Shown one piece after another: positions 18,631 to 29,642 of a DNA stretch of 41,747 bases. The position numbers and the translations under genes were made by a program. The first letter of the stretch is position 1, and the number at the start of each line of letters is the position of its first letter. A model generated the notes under the pieces. That model was not told the DNA's origin and ran no database searches. It worked only from the letters and a program-made list of their open reading frames with translations. The stretch lies in contig BFEA01000878.1 in the NCBI GenBank assembly GCA_003427395.1, positions 253,137 through 294,883 on the forward strand. Direction: 5' to 3'. This DNA is from Chara braunii (lineage: Eukaryota; Streptophyta; Charophyceae; Charales; Characeae).

Positions 18631-20543
18631 TCGGGGTCGCTGGCCCCGAAAACCCCCGGATTCGAGCCTTCCTTTCCCTGACTTCGTCCACAAACGACCC
18701 CTTTCTTCTTTCTCCCTTCCACCCCGTCGATATCTCCACGCACTGACTTTTCTTCCTACCTCCTATTACACTCCGCCTTTCTCCAATCCATCTTCACCAC
18801 TGGATTCGCCTTCCCTCAAAGTCCCAACTTCTACTCCTACCTCACCCAAATTGGTTCAAGAACGGACGAGATATGCCGATTCTCCTTCTCCCCGCCATCT
18901 TCCTTCCCCGCCATCACCACTGCTCCAGTCGCGTGCACCTTGCAGGCACTTCCCTCTGCTTAGCGCAGTCCGGTGGCCCGCTGCGCATTCGCTCGTTGCT
19001 CTACGCTCTCTTACTCCGCACGCACCTCGCGGAGGATCACGTCCAGGTTCGCCCCTAGGTACTACCTCCCCGTGCCTCACCACTCCGTAGTGCTTCGTTC
19101 GTCCGCCCAACTCGTCGTTGCTCCCGTTACAGCGCTCTCCCTGCCTGCGCTGCCACCTACTCCGGCTCCCCGTCGTTCCCCCGCCTTTGCTTAGCGCAGC
19201 TTGGCCGTTTCGAAGGTACGGGCTTGACAGAAAAGAAAAAAAAGAACCTCAAAGAGGGAAACTCGTTGACTGTCGGCCCTCTCGGCTCTTTGTGCACGCC
19301 ACCTTTGTGTAGGGCCATGCTAATCTTCCCTGTATCGTTTCAATTTTAACGAATGTCCCGAAGGACTCAAACGGGGCAGCCCCAACCGATTTACTCTAAC
19401 GACGCCATAGTCGTCACTCACGCCCCACCGTGCGGGTACCTGGCGCAGTCCTATGTCAACGTTCTGCCCCCTTCTGGCTACGGTCGGAAGGTATTTTCCT
19501 GCGGGCGAACTCCGCCCTCGCTACCCAGACCAAATACCGCCCGCCACTGCGCAGATCGGCAGGGAAGAAACGACCCCGATACCTTCCGCTCCTTGTGCTT
19601 TCGTTGTGCCACTGCACCCCTTGGCCTTTTTTTGTGAGACGGGTAGGATAGAAGAATTTCACCGGTATACCGAACGCACAGGAACCCGTAGGCCAGCAAG
19701 AAGGGGCGCGAGCTCAAGGTCCTCGACTGCCGGAACGGCCACTCAATCCGGCACCACGTTCAAGCCAAATGGGCGTCGGTGCACATAAATATATATATAT
19801 ATATATTAATATTACGACGTAAAGGTGATTCACTTAGAGAAAATGCCACCACCGATCAAACGCCGTCGATGGCAAAACCAAAGGGGATAGCCCCACGACC
19901 CTCAACCCCATCGGCTCCCTCCTCGATGCCCCGCTGCCGCTGCATGGGCGCTTGCTGGCCTCGATCCCCGAGCCTTCGTAGTGTCAATCCAATGTCGTAA
20001 CCTATAGGGCTAAGCCCAAGCCTGAGACCAACGCCCGCAGAGTACCATACAAGACGGTGCAGGGCGACGCTTTGGGCCAACAAACCGGCTGCGCGGCTCC
20101 CAGTGCCCGCGTCGGCTTGCTTATACCATGCCATAATTGCCCCGCGCCCCATCCTACGACATCCAACTCACCGCACGAAATCGCGCCGTTATTGCCGATA
20201 TCGTTGTCGGGGTCGTTCTCCGCACGCGCGCTTGACTTGGTCAAATGTACCAATCAAAAGAAAATATCCTTAATTCCTGCTTAATCAAAAATAAATAAAT
20301 AATAATAATATCACCAAGCAAAACGACCGAGGTCTGGGCTGGCTTTATAGTCAACAACAGAAAAGAATCACGCGCGCCTGAAACCTGCGCGCCCACGCAC
20401 TCGCTATTGTGGTCAACCACCTAATCAACGCAATTACTGACGCAGCCGCGCTTAGCGCGGTATACTTAAACTCTAGACCAAAACTATTTTCTGTCACTTG
20501 CAAAAACCAGGGCGGATACCCTTGTAAGGGTATCCGCATCGAC
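18631..20543 (+). repeat. Long U6-bearing repeat, copy 2
   Basis: Second copy of 1-1982 in the same orientation, with the same internal order: opening hairpin, U6-like sequence on the minus strand, TA microsatellite, T/A-rich tract and terminal palindrome. The palindrome at 20512-20537 is perfect here. Immediately afterwards the sequence passes into a 71-bp satellite, unlike copy 1. Confidence 0.92.
19229..19366 (-). pseudogene. U6 snRNA-like sequence (copy 2), probably a pseudogene
   Basis: On the minus strand from 19366 it shows the GUCC-UUCG-GGAC stem, then AAAATTGAAACGATACAG, one base different from the canonical core. It next reads GGGAAGATTAGCATGGCCC, which is closer to canonical U6 than copy 1 at TGGCCC. 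The ACAGAGA box is again ACAGGGA. A T-rich stretch lies at about 19229-19246. The two copies differ from each other yet share the box change and the altered 3' half, so the change predates their separation. Confidence 0.8.
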
Positions 20544-20544
20544 A

Positions 20545-21605
20545 TAGCCTTGCTCTCTGTCTGTCCGACGGTTGTCGTGACGGGAAGGGGGTCCTAATGA
20601 TAATCTATGAACTAATCTAAGTACTCTCTCCCTGAGCGGCTGTCGTAATGAGGGGACGAGGGTGCAAACAACTACTTATAAACTAATCTAAGTACTCTCT
20701 ACCTGATCGGCTGTCGTCGTGAGGGGATGAGGGTGCAAACAAAATATTTATAAACTAAGCTAAGTACTCTCTACCTGAGCGGCTGTCGTCGTGAGGGGAC
20801 GAGGGTACAAACAACTACTTATGAACTAATCGAAGTGCTCTCTACCAGAACGACTATCGTCGTGATGGAATGAGGGTATAAATAGTTACTTATGAACTAA
20901 TTCAAGTACTCCTTACCAAATTGGTTGTCGCCGAGATGGGAAAAGGGGTATCTAACAATAACTTATGAACTAAAATTGGGTACCCCCGACCATAACGGTT
21001 GTCGTCGTGACGGGAAGGGAGTGTCTGATGAACTAAAATTTGTGTTTTCTACCGGATCGACTGTCGTCGTGATGGGAGGAGGGTACTAACGATAACTTAT
21101 AAAACTAAAATAGGTACTCTCTACCATAACGATTGTCGTCGAGTCGGGAAGAGGTATCTGACTATAACTTATAAACTAAATAGGCACTTTCTACCGTAAT
21201 AGTTGTCGTCGTAACGGGAAGAGGTATTTGACGAATACTTATGAGATAATCTAAGTACTCTCTACCGTAACGGCTTTCGTTGTGACGGGAAGGGGTATCT
21301 GACAATAAACTTACGAACTAAAATAGGTGCTCTCTACCGGAACGCCTGTCGTCGTAATGAGACGAGGGTACAAGCAAATACCTATGAACTAAAATAGGTA
21401 CTCTCTACCAGAACGGCTGTCCTCGTGACAGGAGGAGGGTTCTTACACTAACTATGAGCTAACTTACCTTACCAGATCGGCTATCGTCGTGACGGGAAAG
21501 GGTGTCTAACATTAGCTTATGAAGTAAATTAGGTACTCGTTTGGAAATTACCTTACCATCTACCAGATCGACTGTCGTCGTGACGGGAAGAGGGGTCTGA
21601 CTCAT
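20545..21605. repeat. Satellite array, 15 units of about 71 bp
   Basis: The motif GGCTGTCGTCGTGACGGGAA recurs 15 times from 20573 to 21573 with most spacings 70-74 (extremes 62 and 91). Each unit also holds ACTTATGAACTAA and TAGGTACTCTCTACC. The first unit is joined almost directly to the end of repeat copy 2. Divergence between neighbours is visible and units near the right end are more irregular. No open frame. Confidence 0.95.
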
Positions 21606-21611
21606 ACGGAA

Positions 21612-22425
21612 TAATAAGGAAGGCTCTGGGGAGGGTCGTCCTATTCATATGCTTAAGTCCAAGGATGACTAACAATCTGCAAGGAGTAGGGAATCACATT
21701 TCTACTCTTCCTTTCCTAGCTACTTACTCTCTGATAGTCCGACCACTAGACCAGTAATAGAGAGGCTTCTGTAGGGATCATCCTATTACTTGTTTAACGG
21801 ATGGACTAGTCATTGCCTAAGGAAAGTAGTAGAGGGCCCTCTGTTGGGGTCTGTCTATTACCTACTTGATTCTATATTAACTTACGAGAAGGATGCTCCT
21901 ATAGGAATACCCTAAACACTCGTCTTCTGTCCAAACTAACCTGGTCTCAGGTCGGTCGGCTTCGGAAAGGCAACAAGGTATCCTTGTCGGAATTATCCTA
22001 ATGCTCTCATGAAGAGGACCTTGTCACGTGATAGTAGGGGGCTCTTGTGGGGGTCGCCTATTATTCACGCAGACCATTATTAACCTTTGGGAAGGGATTG
22101 ACATCCAAATCTTTCAGGAGTATACCTAAAGCAAGTAGAGGGTGTTTCTGTAGGAGCCTCAACTATTTATTGTAGGAAGGATACTCATGTGTGAGTTATC
22201 CCGCTACTCTGATTAGATCATATGTGTACATTAAGTGAGACTTAACAGGGGGATCAAATACTCATATGAGACTTACCCGTCTGTCAGCTTGATTAACAGG
22301 TTGTTTGATATTGATCAAGTAGCAAAAGATTCATGTCTGAATAAGCCTACTACTTGAGTATGTTAACACAAATAGAAGAGAAAGGAAGGAACAATGCTCC
22401 TGTTGGAGCAAGGTCCTCACATGTC
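21612..22425. repeat. Second degenerate tandem array, about 11 units
   Basis: A weaker motif resembling GAGGGCTCTTGTGGGGGTCGTC followed by CTATTACT (shown as a blend, positions vary) recurs near 21620, 21760, 21832, 21892, 21976, 22047, 22140, 22176, 22250, 22326 and 22393. Several copies are self-complementary around the centre (for example ACTCATRTGAGT-like). It follows the 71-bp satellite without a gene between. Confidence 0.6.
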
Positions 22426-22884
22426 TTGAAAAAGAACAAGGAAAGAAGATAGGAACGCGGGAAAAAGAAACTTAAGAACCACCACGTAGTTCATGGTCGT
22501 CCATGATTTTCGGATGGAAGACCACGACGATGAATGAGTTATAAGCACCAAACGGTGCGCTTATTTCCAAGAGAGAAAATGCAAGAACTTAGAGTAAGGT
22601 AAACATGAGTTTCCCTAAAAACGACTTAGGACGTAGGCATGAGACTCCTTGAGTGAAGGGAGAGAGTGACAGATGGCTTAGGATAGGGTTGTGAGAGTAA
22701 AACTAGGGATTAGACTTGGGATGTCGATCCCAGAGCTCACTACCCATGTCTAAGGGTTCGACCCTTAGATATCAATATGTGGGAATCGAGTGGGGATGTT
22801 GAATCTTCGTTGACCTGTGTGTGTAGGTCTCTATTTATCTACTGGATTTCAAGGAAAAGGTTCTAAAGAAAGGACCTAAATTTC
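22426..22884. other. Unassigned spacer upstream of element B
   Basis: No open frame or RNA gene recognised. Contains small inverted repeats (GGTTCGACCC with CTTAGATA-type flanks near 22747-22772). Confidence 0.4.
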
Positions 22885-23796
22885 TGTTACCTTTCGATAA
22901 CAGGTCGGTTGTTACCGATTCAACTTTTCACCTTTGACTTGATACCCACCTCTAAAGTCAAACCCTGTGGTCAGTAAAACTCTCACCTGTGGTCATTGCC
23001 TAAATGGTCCTCGTCACTCACAAGGGTCCTTTGAAGAAATGTGAGGGGGCTGGGCTTACGTCTCAGGAAAGACAAGGCTGTTATACATGGTTTGGGAAGT
23101 GAGGGACAAGGTCAATGGTTGATGGTTGACGCCGTTAGTGCATGGCATGTAAACTGTCTTTGCATTATTCTGTGCAGGTCTGTTTTGTACGTGATTTTGG
23201 ATTGAACTGGACCTGGTCTGTTGAAGAGTTTCGAACACACAACACTTGTGAAAGTGGGAAGGGTTCTCGGCGGTAATACTTTCATATTCATCATATGCAC
23301 AACTTGACTATTATGATGTTAAGTTAAGTCCTAATCTGTTAAGAAAGATAGAACGCTCTTTGATAGAAAGAAGGTTTGATTGGTATTGGTCAAGAGAATA
23401 ATACATTACGCAGTAGCGGAAATAGACTGCCTTATTTAAAGTTCGACCTGAATATCTAACGGGTGAGTTCTAGGCATCTTACCGCGCGTACCCCATTTTA
23501 TGCTACAGCGATCGAGCAAACTCCCTCGGCCGACCTACCTCTACAAAGACATGTAAAAACCTTTACATGTAGGCCGGTAGCTCAACAGGGATACGCCTAC
23601 CTGAGGGTGGTGACAACCCCTCGGGTAGAGGTAAGTTGTACCTCGCGGCGTCCCGACCTGTCGCTGGGCGTCGTGAGAGGTATAGCACGCACGCACGGTC
23701 GGAGTGGTGACCGGTTCTTTTTCAGGAATGCATCCTGCATGACACGACCGTGAGGTTCAGCGCTCCCAACGGGGTGCGGGACTGCCGTGCGCGACA
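22885..23796 (+). repeat. 5' LTR of element B
   Basis: Proposed ends are TGTTACC...GCGCGACA, about 912 bp, followed by GG and the PBS. The outer end shares TTCTGTTA...GATAACAGGYCGGTTG with element A. The inner 170 bp also align with A. It contains a TATTTAAAG-like box at about 23433, a perfect 9-bp stem (ACATGTAAA AACC TTTACATGT, about 23549-23570), a second hairpin around 23600-23627, and a splice donor at 23629-23636. The outer boundary is inferred from the A/B comparison. Confidence 0.7.
23629..23636 (+). promoter_or_regulatory. Candidate splice donor in the LTR of element B
   Basis: AG|GTAAGT, followed by TGTACCTC. It lies about 165 bp before the LTR end, against about 190 bp in element A. 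It is the plausible partner of the acceptor at 34126. Confidence 0.55.
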
Positions 23797-23798
23797 GG

Positions 23799-23816
23799 TG
23801 GCGCCGTTGCCGGGGA
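23799..23816 (+). other. Primer-binding site of element B (tRNA-Asp)
   Basis: TGGCGCCGTTGCCGGGGA, identical to the element A site and complementary to the tRNA-Asp 3' end. Confidence 0.95.
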
Positions 23817-24029
23817 TCTCGCTTCCTAGTCGAGGTCCTTAGTGAACGAGCTCGGGTAAGGCAAGATCTTGGCAAAACGAGAATTATCGAAGTCAAATTT
23901 GACTAAGAATCTAAGCGGAATAAGGTAACTCGAGTTGTTAGTAACAAGTAGTCAACAAATCAGTGTGTAGGGTATAGGTCAATTGATATCTAGGTACACT
24001 TACCCGATTTATAGTAAAAGTTAAAGAGT

Positions 24030-24472
24030 ATGGCACCTAAAGGCCGTGGGACCGGTACTGGTAGAGGAAGAGGCGGCAGATAAGGGAAGACACCTAAAAG
24101 GCCAATAAATTTGACTAAGAAATGGGAAGACTGGAGAGAAGATGATGAAGAGTCAGAAGAGAAGGAGGAAGGGTTGAGGGCGAGAAGGTATCGGGAGGAA
24201 AGGCGCATGCATACTCTAAACCCTGAGGAGATGGCTTTTACTCATATAGGTACACAAGGCGTTACGGAGTGTCTCCACCACGCTTCGAGCCGCCTAGCCG
24301 CTCACATCATAGCCCTTACCAGCTGTCTCAAGAGCGGCAGTTGACTGTCCTTTCCCAGCCTTACCAACAAGGACCCCAACCAACACCTCGTGTACCTGAC
24401 CCTCCTGTAGTCGCGCAGTCTGCGTCTCCTGATAAGAGGATGTGCATATCACTCTTAATGCTTATATTATGT
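24030..24472 (+). pseudogene. Leader ORF of element B, basic then Pro/Gln-rich
   Basis: ATG 24030 opens with a Gly/Arg-rich MAPKGRGTGTGRGRGGR, is interrupted by TAA, and continues in frame with KRPINLTKKWEDW, an acidic stretch and RYREERRMHTLNPEEM. Near 24260 the likely reading shifts to a Pro/Gln/Ser-rich frame ending at about 24472. The start resembles the ORF3 starts of both elements (Met followed by basic Gly-rich residues). It lies 210 bp after the PBS. No known domain; it may be a Gag N-terminal piece separated from the rest by the inserted domains downstream. Confidence 0.45.
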
Positions 24473-24653
24473 TAAATAGATATCTGTCGGTTGGTATCTT
24501 ACTTGTTGTATAAAAAAATTATATAAAGATCTAAAGAGTTGGCTAAGGTGGCGAAATAAGATAAGGGGGAAACTAGTTAAGTTATAAGCTAAAATCTGCT
24601 AGCTAAGTGAAAGAAACGTGAGCTGGATTGTGTTGTGTAATATGTAGAGCGTG

Positions 24654-24899
24654 GCATCTATCCAATATCAAACCACGATCTGAGAGTCCGCACTGATGAG
24701 GCAAGACCTAATGATGAATCTACCAACTCGTCATAAGGAAAATAAGGAGACAAGGTATTATTGGGGAATGTCTATGAGAGAGCGAGCCTTCATCTGGATT
24801 GAGTTTGGATGGGGTAGGGGCGAAAAATGTGCGGTAGAGAAGGTTACTCTGTATATCGCATCAGAGAACTTGCGGACCAATCTCGTACTTGATATATAA
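24654..24899 (+). pseudogene. Unknown domain, copy 1 (N-terminal half only)
   Basis: A plus-strand frame aligning with the N-terminal halves of the two longer copies downstream. Matching landmarks are an L-x-M-x-L-P stretch (LMMNLPTRHKENKE), YYWGMS where the others have SWWG, FIWIEFGW where they have F-x-WVE, and VTLYIASENLR where they have VTIYLSASLW. In-frame stops occur before ATG 24696, and the second half of the domain is missing. Function unknown. Confidence 0.55.
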
Positions 24900-25220
24900 A
24901 AGGATCCTTTCAAGAATGAGAGTAAGATAGGGTGAAGACGGGGGTTTCCCTCATCGCTAACTAAAGGAGAAACGTGAGGAGAACCCGTCTGGGTTGAATT
25001 GAGAAAAGGTAATTTGGACCCTTAAGATATTTTCTAGGATCAGACCGAGGGAAGTTAAAGAATAAAGGAGGTATGCTAGGAAAACTACGGGAAAATTGTA
25101 CCTATCTTTAAGTCAGACTATTCCATAGTAAGGGCACCCAAAAATTAGTGGCTGGAGAAGTACATTAAATAAGTTGTCATTTGGCTTACCCTTGTGACAA
25201 GTCTTCGAGATTTGATCAAA

Positions 25221-26005
25221 ATGTCTTATGCAAAGCAAGTATCCAAGGTCGAGGCGTCAGTAAGGAATGATGATCGGTTAGAAATGACGCTGCCAAAAGG
25301 AAGAAGCCGAGCAGAACTTAGTGAATCATGGTGGGGTTACCCGTTATTGAGCGAGACATTTTTGTGGGTAGAAACGAGTTGGAATATGAGGGAGGAGTGG
25401 CGTAGTGTGAGAGTCACCATCTACCTGTCTGCGAGTCTCTGGCGTGATTATGAATCAAATTATGATCAAGGGGTGGAAGACTATCTGCTATTACTCACAG
25501 AGATGGCAGAAGTGAAGCTCAAAGTTTGGGAGAGGGAAGGTTCATGGATAGACACAAAAAAGTTTAAAAGGAAATCAAAATGCTTTCGGCCAAAGACTTT
25601 ACTTTTCCGGCTCGTTACGTTAGAACCACGCTCCCGGATTTTATGGTCGAAGAGTTGTTTTTTGGTCAGGAAAGGATAGAGATGGCCGCTGAAGCAGCAC
25701 TAAGAGTACCTAATAGGGGGTATGATTTTTCCACTCGTCATATGATTTACTGTCTATACCTAGATATGGGCTCTGAACTCACAAAGAGTGATTTTAGCAA
25801 CATACTATCTATCGTAAACATGTACGCTATAGTTTATTTCATGGAAGAGCGATTTGGGTACTGGAAAAAATTGAAGGAGGAATTGCGGTCTGGGATCTGC
25901 GTAGATGGCATTCCTATCAGGTTTGGGTTAGTCTACAACTTCTGGTCTGGGGACTGGGTGACGGCGGAAGAGATGGAAGAAGAAGATAAAAGGTTTATAT
26001 TCTAA
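25221..26005 (+). pseudogene. Unknown domain, copy 2 (full length, one frameshift)
   Basis: It starts at ATG 25221 (MSYAKQVSKVEASVRNDD). The N-terminal half has SWWGYPLLSETFLWVETSW and VRVTIYLSASLW. Near 25570 the frame shifts, and the C-terminal half continues with ARYVRTTLPDFMVEELFF, MIYCLYLDMGSEL, YWKKLKEEL, IPIRFGLVY and SGDWVTAEEM. This is about 260 residues in total. It aligns over the full length with copy 3. No known retroelement domain is recognised. It looks globular, rich in Trp and acidic residues, without membrane segments or a nucleotide-binding motif. Confidence 0.65.
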
Positions 26006-26272
26006 AAGATTATGGGGAGATCTTGAGACATAAGTTGTAAGGAGAGGAAGAAGGTGAATAAAAATGTTGCTTGTTTGAATTACTAAGGGATGAAGGGAGA
26101 AAAGTGAGATGAAGAAGAGAAAAAGAAGAGGCAAGAAGACCAAGGAGATGACTTGAAAGGGATTAAGAAAAAAAAGAGAAACTTTATCTATGATGGAAGG
26201 GGGAATAACATGAGTATTGTGTGCTTTTTGTTTTTCTTTTGCACTTCACAAACCGCCAGGAAATCACTCAAG

Positions 26273-27049
26273 ATGTCGTACGCTACTCGGGGAATTGGGA
26301 TTGAGCTGCTCATCCGTACCAGGCTGTGATTAAGGATGTCGTTGCCCCAGGGGCTAAGCATGAGGGAAGAAGAAATCACCTCATGGTGGGGGGCCCCGAT
26401 TGGACCAGAAGCATTTGTATGGGTAGAATTTGGGCATACCCCGGACCGAGAAAGTATAATAGTTCGAGCAACCCTTAAACTCTCGTCGCACTTGTAGAGA
26501 ATGCACGAAATCGACTTAGCAATGGGACATAGTCAACCATTATCCAGGTATCTCCTGTTTACATGAGCAATCTTAGAGGACAAGATCAGAGAGGAAAGGT
26601 GGGGGGAATTTCGACCGATTGTACCCATGATAGAAGCAAGATGGGCGTCGGACTTTGTCTACCCCACCGACTACGTAATAGCTACCCTGCCGGACTTCAT
26701 CATTGATGAAGTTTTTCACAGCCCTGCTAATGTAGAACAAGCGGTTTGGGTCGCCATAGCCGTGCCTCTGACGAGGTGCGAGTTTTTTATGCCCCAAGTT
26801 TTTTATTGCTTGTACTTGGAGATTGGGCCAGATTTGGTTGATAAAGACTTTGAAGATGTCATGTCCACGGTACATGCGTTTGTTCGTGTCCACCGTATGG
26901 AGCCAAGACAAACTTATTGGAGGAAGCTTAAAGCCGAAATGAAGATCGGGGCATGCATCTTTGATATCCCGATAATGTTCGGTATGGGGTATGATTCCTG
27001 GACGGGGGATTGGTTGCCTGCAGAAGAGATTGGAAGGGTAGACTGGTAG
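26273..27049 (+). pseudogene. Unknown domain, copy 3 (full length, three stops)
   Basis: One uninterrupted frame from ATG 26273 (MSYATRGIGIE) to the TAG at 27049, with three internal stops (TGA near 26327, TAG near 26494, TGA near 26564). Landmarks match copy 2: SWWGAPIGPEAFVWVEFG, YPTDYVIATLPDFIIDEVF, VFYCLYLEIGPDL, YWRKLKAEM, IPIMFGMGYDSW and TGDWLPAEE. A pyrimidine-rich run ending in CCAG precedes the start by about 16 nt and could be a splice acceptor. The copies are clearly related yet well diverged, so the duplication is old. Confidence 0.65.
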
Positions 27050-27373
27050 GCGATCTAGAAGCAGAAAAGATAAAACCAAGACCGTTTTTGACATGTCAAT
27101 CGTCTAATTAGAATGTAGGAGGTAGTAACTAGGGCTCACAAAATTAAGGAAAATTAGTGTATACTAGTTAATGTCAAAGGAAAGAGATGAGAGTAAAAGA
27201 GGAGGAATGTAATATAGTTAGAACCATGGGCTGGATAGGGCTTAGAAAGCACATTGGGAAGGGTAAAATACCTAAGGCAAAAATCTAAAAAGATACGTAA
27301 GGAAACTGAGAACTGATCCGAAAACCCGTCGTCTTTGTATGTGTATGACAGATTGACTAAGGATTGTGGAGAG

Positions 27374-29642
27374 ATGGGAGATGCCAATGGAGGACAGGGG
27401 TCCATCACGGCCTCAGAGATCGTACGGCTACTGGAAAGTAGGGCGATCAAAAAGTCGTAACTGCCAAAAATATAAATATTTTATTTTTAAGGAGAGCGGG
27501 TTTCTCACTGGTTAGAACTTCTGGAACAGGTTTTCAATCGGCTGACACCGGCTGAAAATTTTGCTCAGCTATATGAATACGTATGGTGAGAATATCGCTC
27601 AGAGGTTGAAAATATCGTCGCGGAAGCCCAGGAGAATTGAATCGAATTCAAGAAGGGGATGCGGCAAAAGTACAAGTTGGGTGATGGGTTGTTAACAATC
27701 GATCATCTGCACAACTTGAATAAGAATGATTTCACTACAATTGAAGTTTTCGCCACAACCTTTGAAAAAATGGCAGAGAGAGTCCCGGGGCTTTCCGAGG
27801 AAATGCAATGTGTCATTTTCTTGGGGAAATTCTCGGAATATGAGGCGATGGAATTGACACGGGGAGGCGCGCCGGGTAAAAAGACCTCGTGGGAAATGAT
27901 CAAAAAGAATTTAGCATCAGGTGATTTGGACCAAGTGTTTCATCATCATGTGAAAATGAAAAGAAAGAAAAGGAAGGAGGTGAACGCGATTCAGGGGGCG
28001 GATTTAGCCTTAGGAGGGGTCTTGAGTAATATGGCGGCTCAGCTCAAGGAGATGAAGGAGCAAATGGCGCCAGGGAAGGTAATGGCGGTCGGTCAAGCAA
28101 CGAACAAAAGAAAATATGGAAAAAATGATGAAGGGGATAAGGAAGAAGAGGAAGAAGAGCCGGAACAGACCACCAAGGCTAAAGCAGCCTAGAAAAAGAC
28201 TAAGAATCAACCAACGGGAAAACAAGGAACTGGCAAGGTGCAAAATCCGCAACAAGCTGGGACGTTAGAAGCACAAGCTCCCGCAACCCATCTCACACCA
28301 TGGTCGGTTGTGGCTCCTATGGGCGCATGACCCGGACTTTTTTCGGGAAGTCAGTGGCCGGGGTTTGGTCAGATGAGCCTGTATCCGAAACTGCCCCAGG
28401 TACAAGGAACAGGTCAAGTGCACGGTGGAGCGACAAGCGGAGAACAGCCTCAACAAGTGCAACATACACACGGTAATCAGAACCAAAATCAGTTTCAAGG
28501 ACAAGGACACGGACAAGAACAAAGTAGAGGTAGGAACGGAAGAAGAGGAAATAGTCAAGGAGGAAGAGGGAATGTCCAAGGTGGAAGAGGATTTAGAGGA
28601 AGAGGACATGGCTGACAAGGAGGAGGTTGGGGCAATCAAGGAGGCCCTCAGTCAGGGAACTATAATCAGATGAACAAGTCGGTCTGGGGTATAACCAAGG
28701 ATATGGTCAGGGATATGGTCAAGACTATAACCAAGGCTATGGCCGAGGGTTTGGTAGGAATGATGGACAGTGGAATGGTCAAGGATTCGGACGAGGTTGG
28801 GTAGATTATAGTGAATGTACTTGTACCCATTGTCAAATCAAAGGCCATACAGTAAAGAGATGCCATGTTAGAAAGATGGACGAGCTGGATGGGGTAATTA
28901 CGTCCAGCATGGATGGGGATGTGTACGATAAGCGGGACACTCTTATTGACCAAAAAATCCCTGGAGGTACGAGGAAGGAGGCGCTCAGGGTTGCAGGGCT
29001 AGGACCCAGTGCCCCCGCCATGTTCCGGATATGGCAGGAAAAAGAGGATCCGTTTATCAAAGTCGAAGATGTGACTGAGCCGGGGGAACACTTAAAGAAA
29101 TGACTAAAGATAGACCAGGAAGAAGAGGATGCCCCATTGATTGAGCTTGAACCAGAAGAAGGAGCAAGTGGAGAGTCAATAAAGGACACCATGGAGAGGA
29201 TGGAGGACCTAATATATAAGATAGGACGGCTAAACACCAAAATGATGAGAATATGTGAAAAGGTTAAAGTAATGGAGCTGGGAGCCCCGCACGTATTTAC
29301 GATGAATCAAGGAAGTGGGGGAGAAAAACCCCGAGAACCAAATCCAAGGGCAGTAAGGGTTAGCTTGGCTGCAGGATCTGAAGCGGCTTACCAAGCCCTT
29401 AAAAAATTTTGTGCCACATACCACTCGCCGGGCGAAAGGAGGCAATACAACCAAGGAGCAAGAGCAGGCTCCGCCTTCTCCTCCTGAGGAACCCTCTATC
29501 GATATAGGTGAGGAAGAGGAAGATCAGGATGAGCAGTTGAGGGAGGAAGAGGATAAAAAAGTTGAGCAAAGAGCCAAGAAACGGAAGCAGGGAGGAAAGG
29601 AAGGAAAAGAGAAGGTCGGAGAAAAGTCCAAGAAAAAGTGAA
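27374..29642 (+). pseudogene. Gag of element B
   Basis: ATG 27374 (MGDANGGQG) leads into a capsid-like helical region (WLELLEQVFNRLTPAENFAQ, then FATTFEKMAERVPGLSEEMQ and FLGKFSEYEAMEL). A basic segment, a G/Q-rich linker with repeated GYGQ, and a clean CCHC knuckle (CTCTHCQIKGHTVKRC, about 28817-28858) follow. The C-terminus has the MFRIWQEKEDP segment shared with element A, then an acidic/basic low-complexity tail. Stops include TGA at 27587 (probably a Trp codon), TGA near 27636, TAG near 28190 and TGA near 28614. The frame shifts near 28690 and returns near 29470, so Gag and protease were originally one frame. Confidence 0.85.

Noticed and set aside
23463-23896. Open frames over the PBS of element B
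   Set aside because: They lie within the LTR and PBS and have no counterpart in element A.
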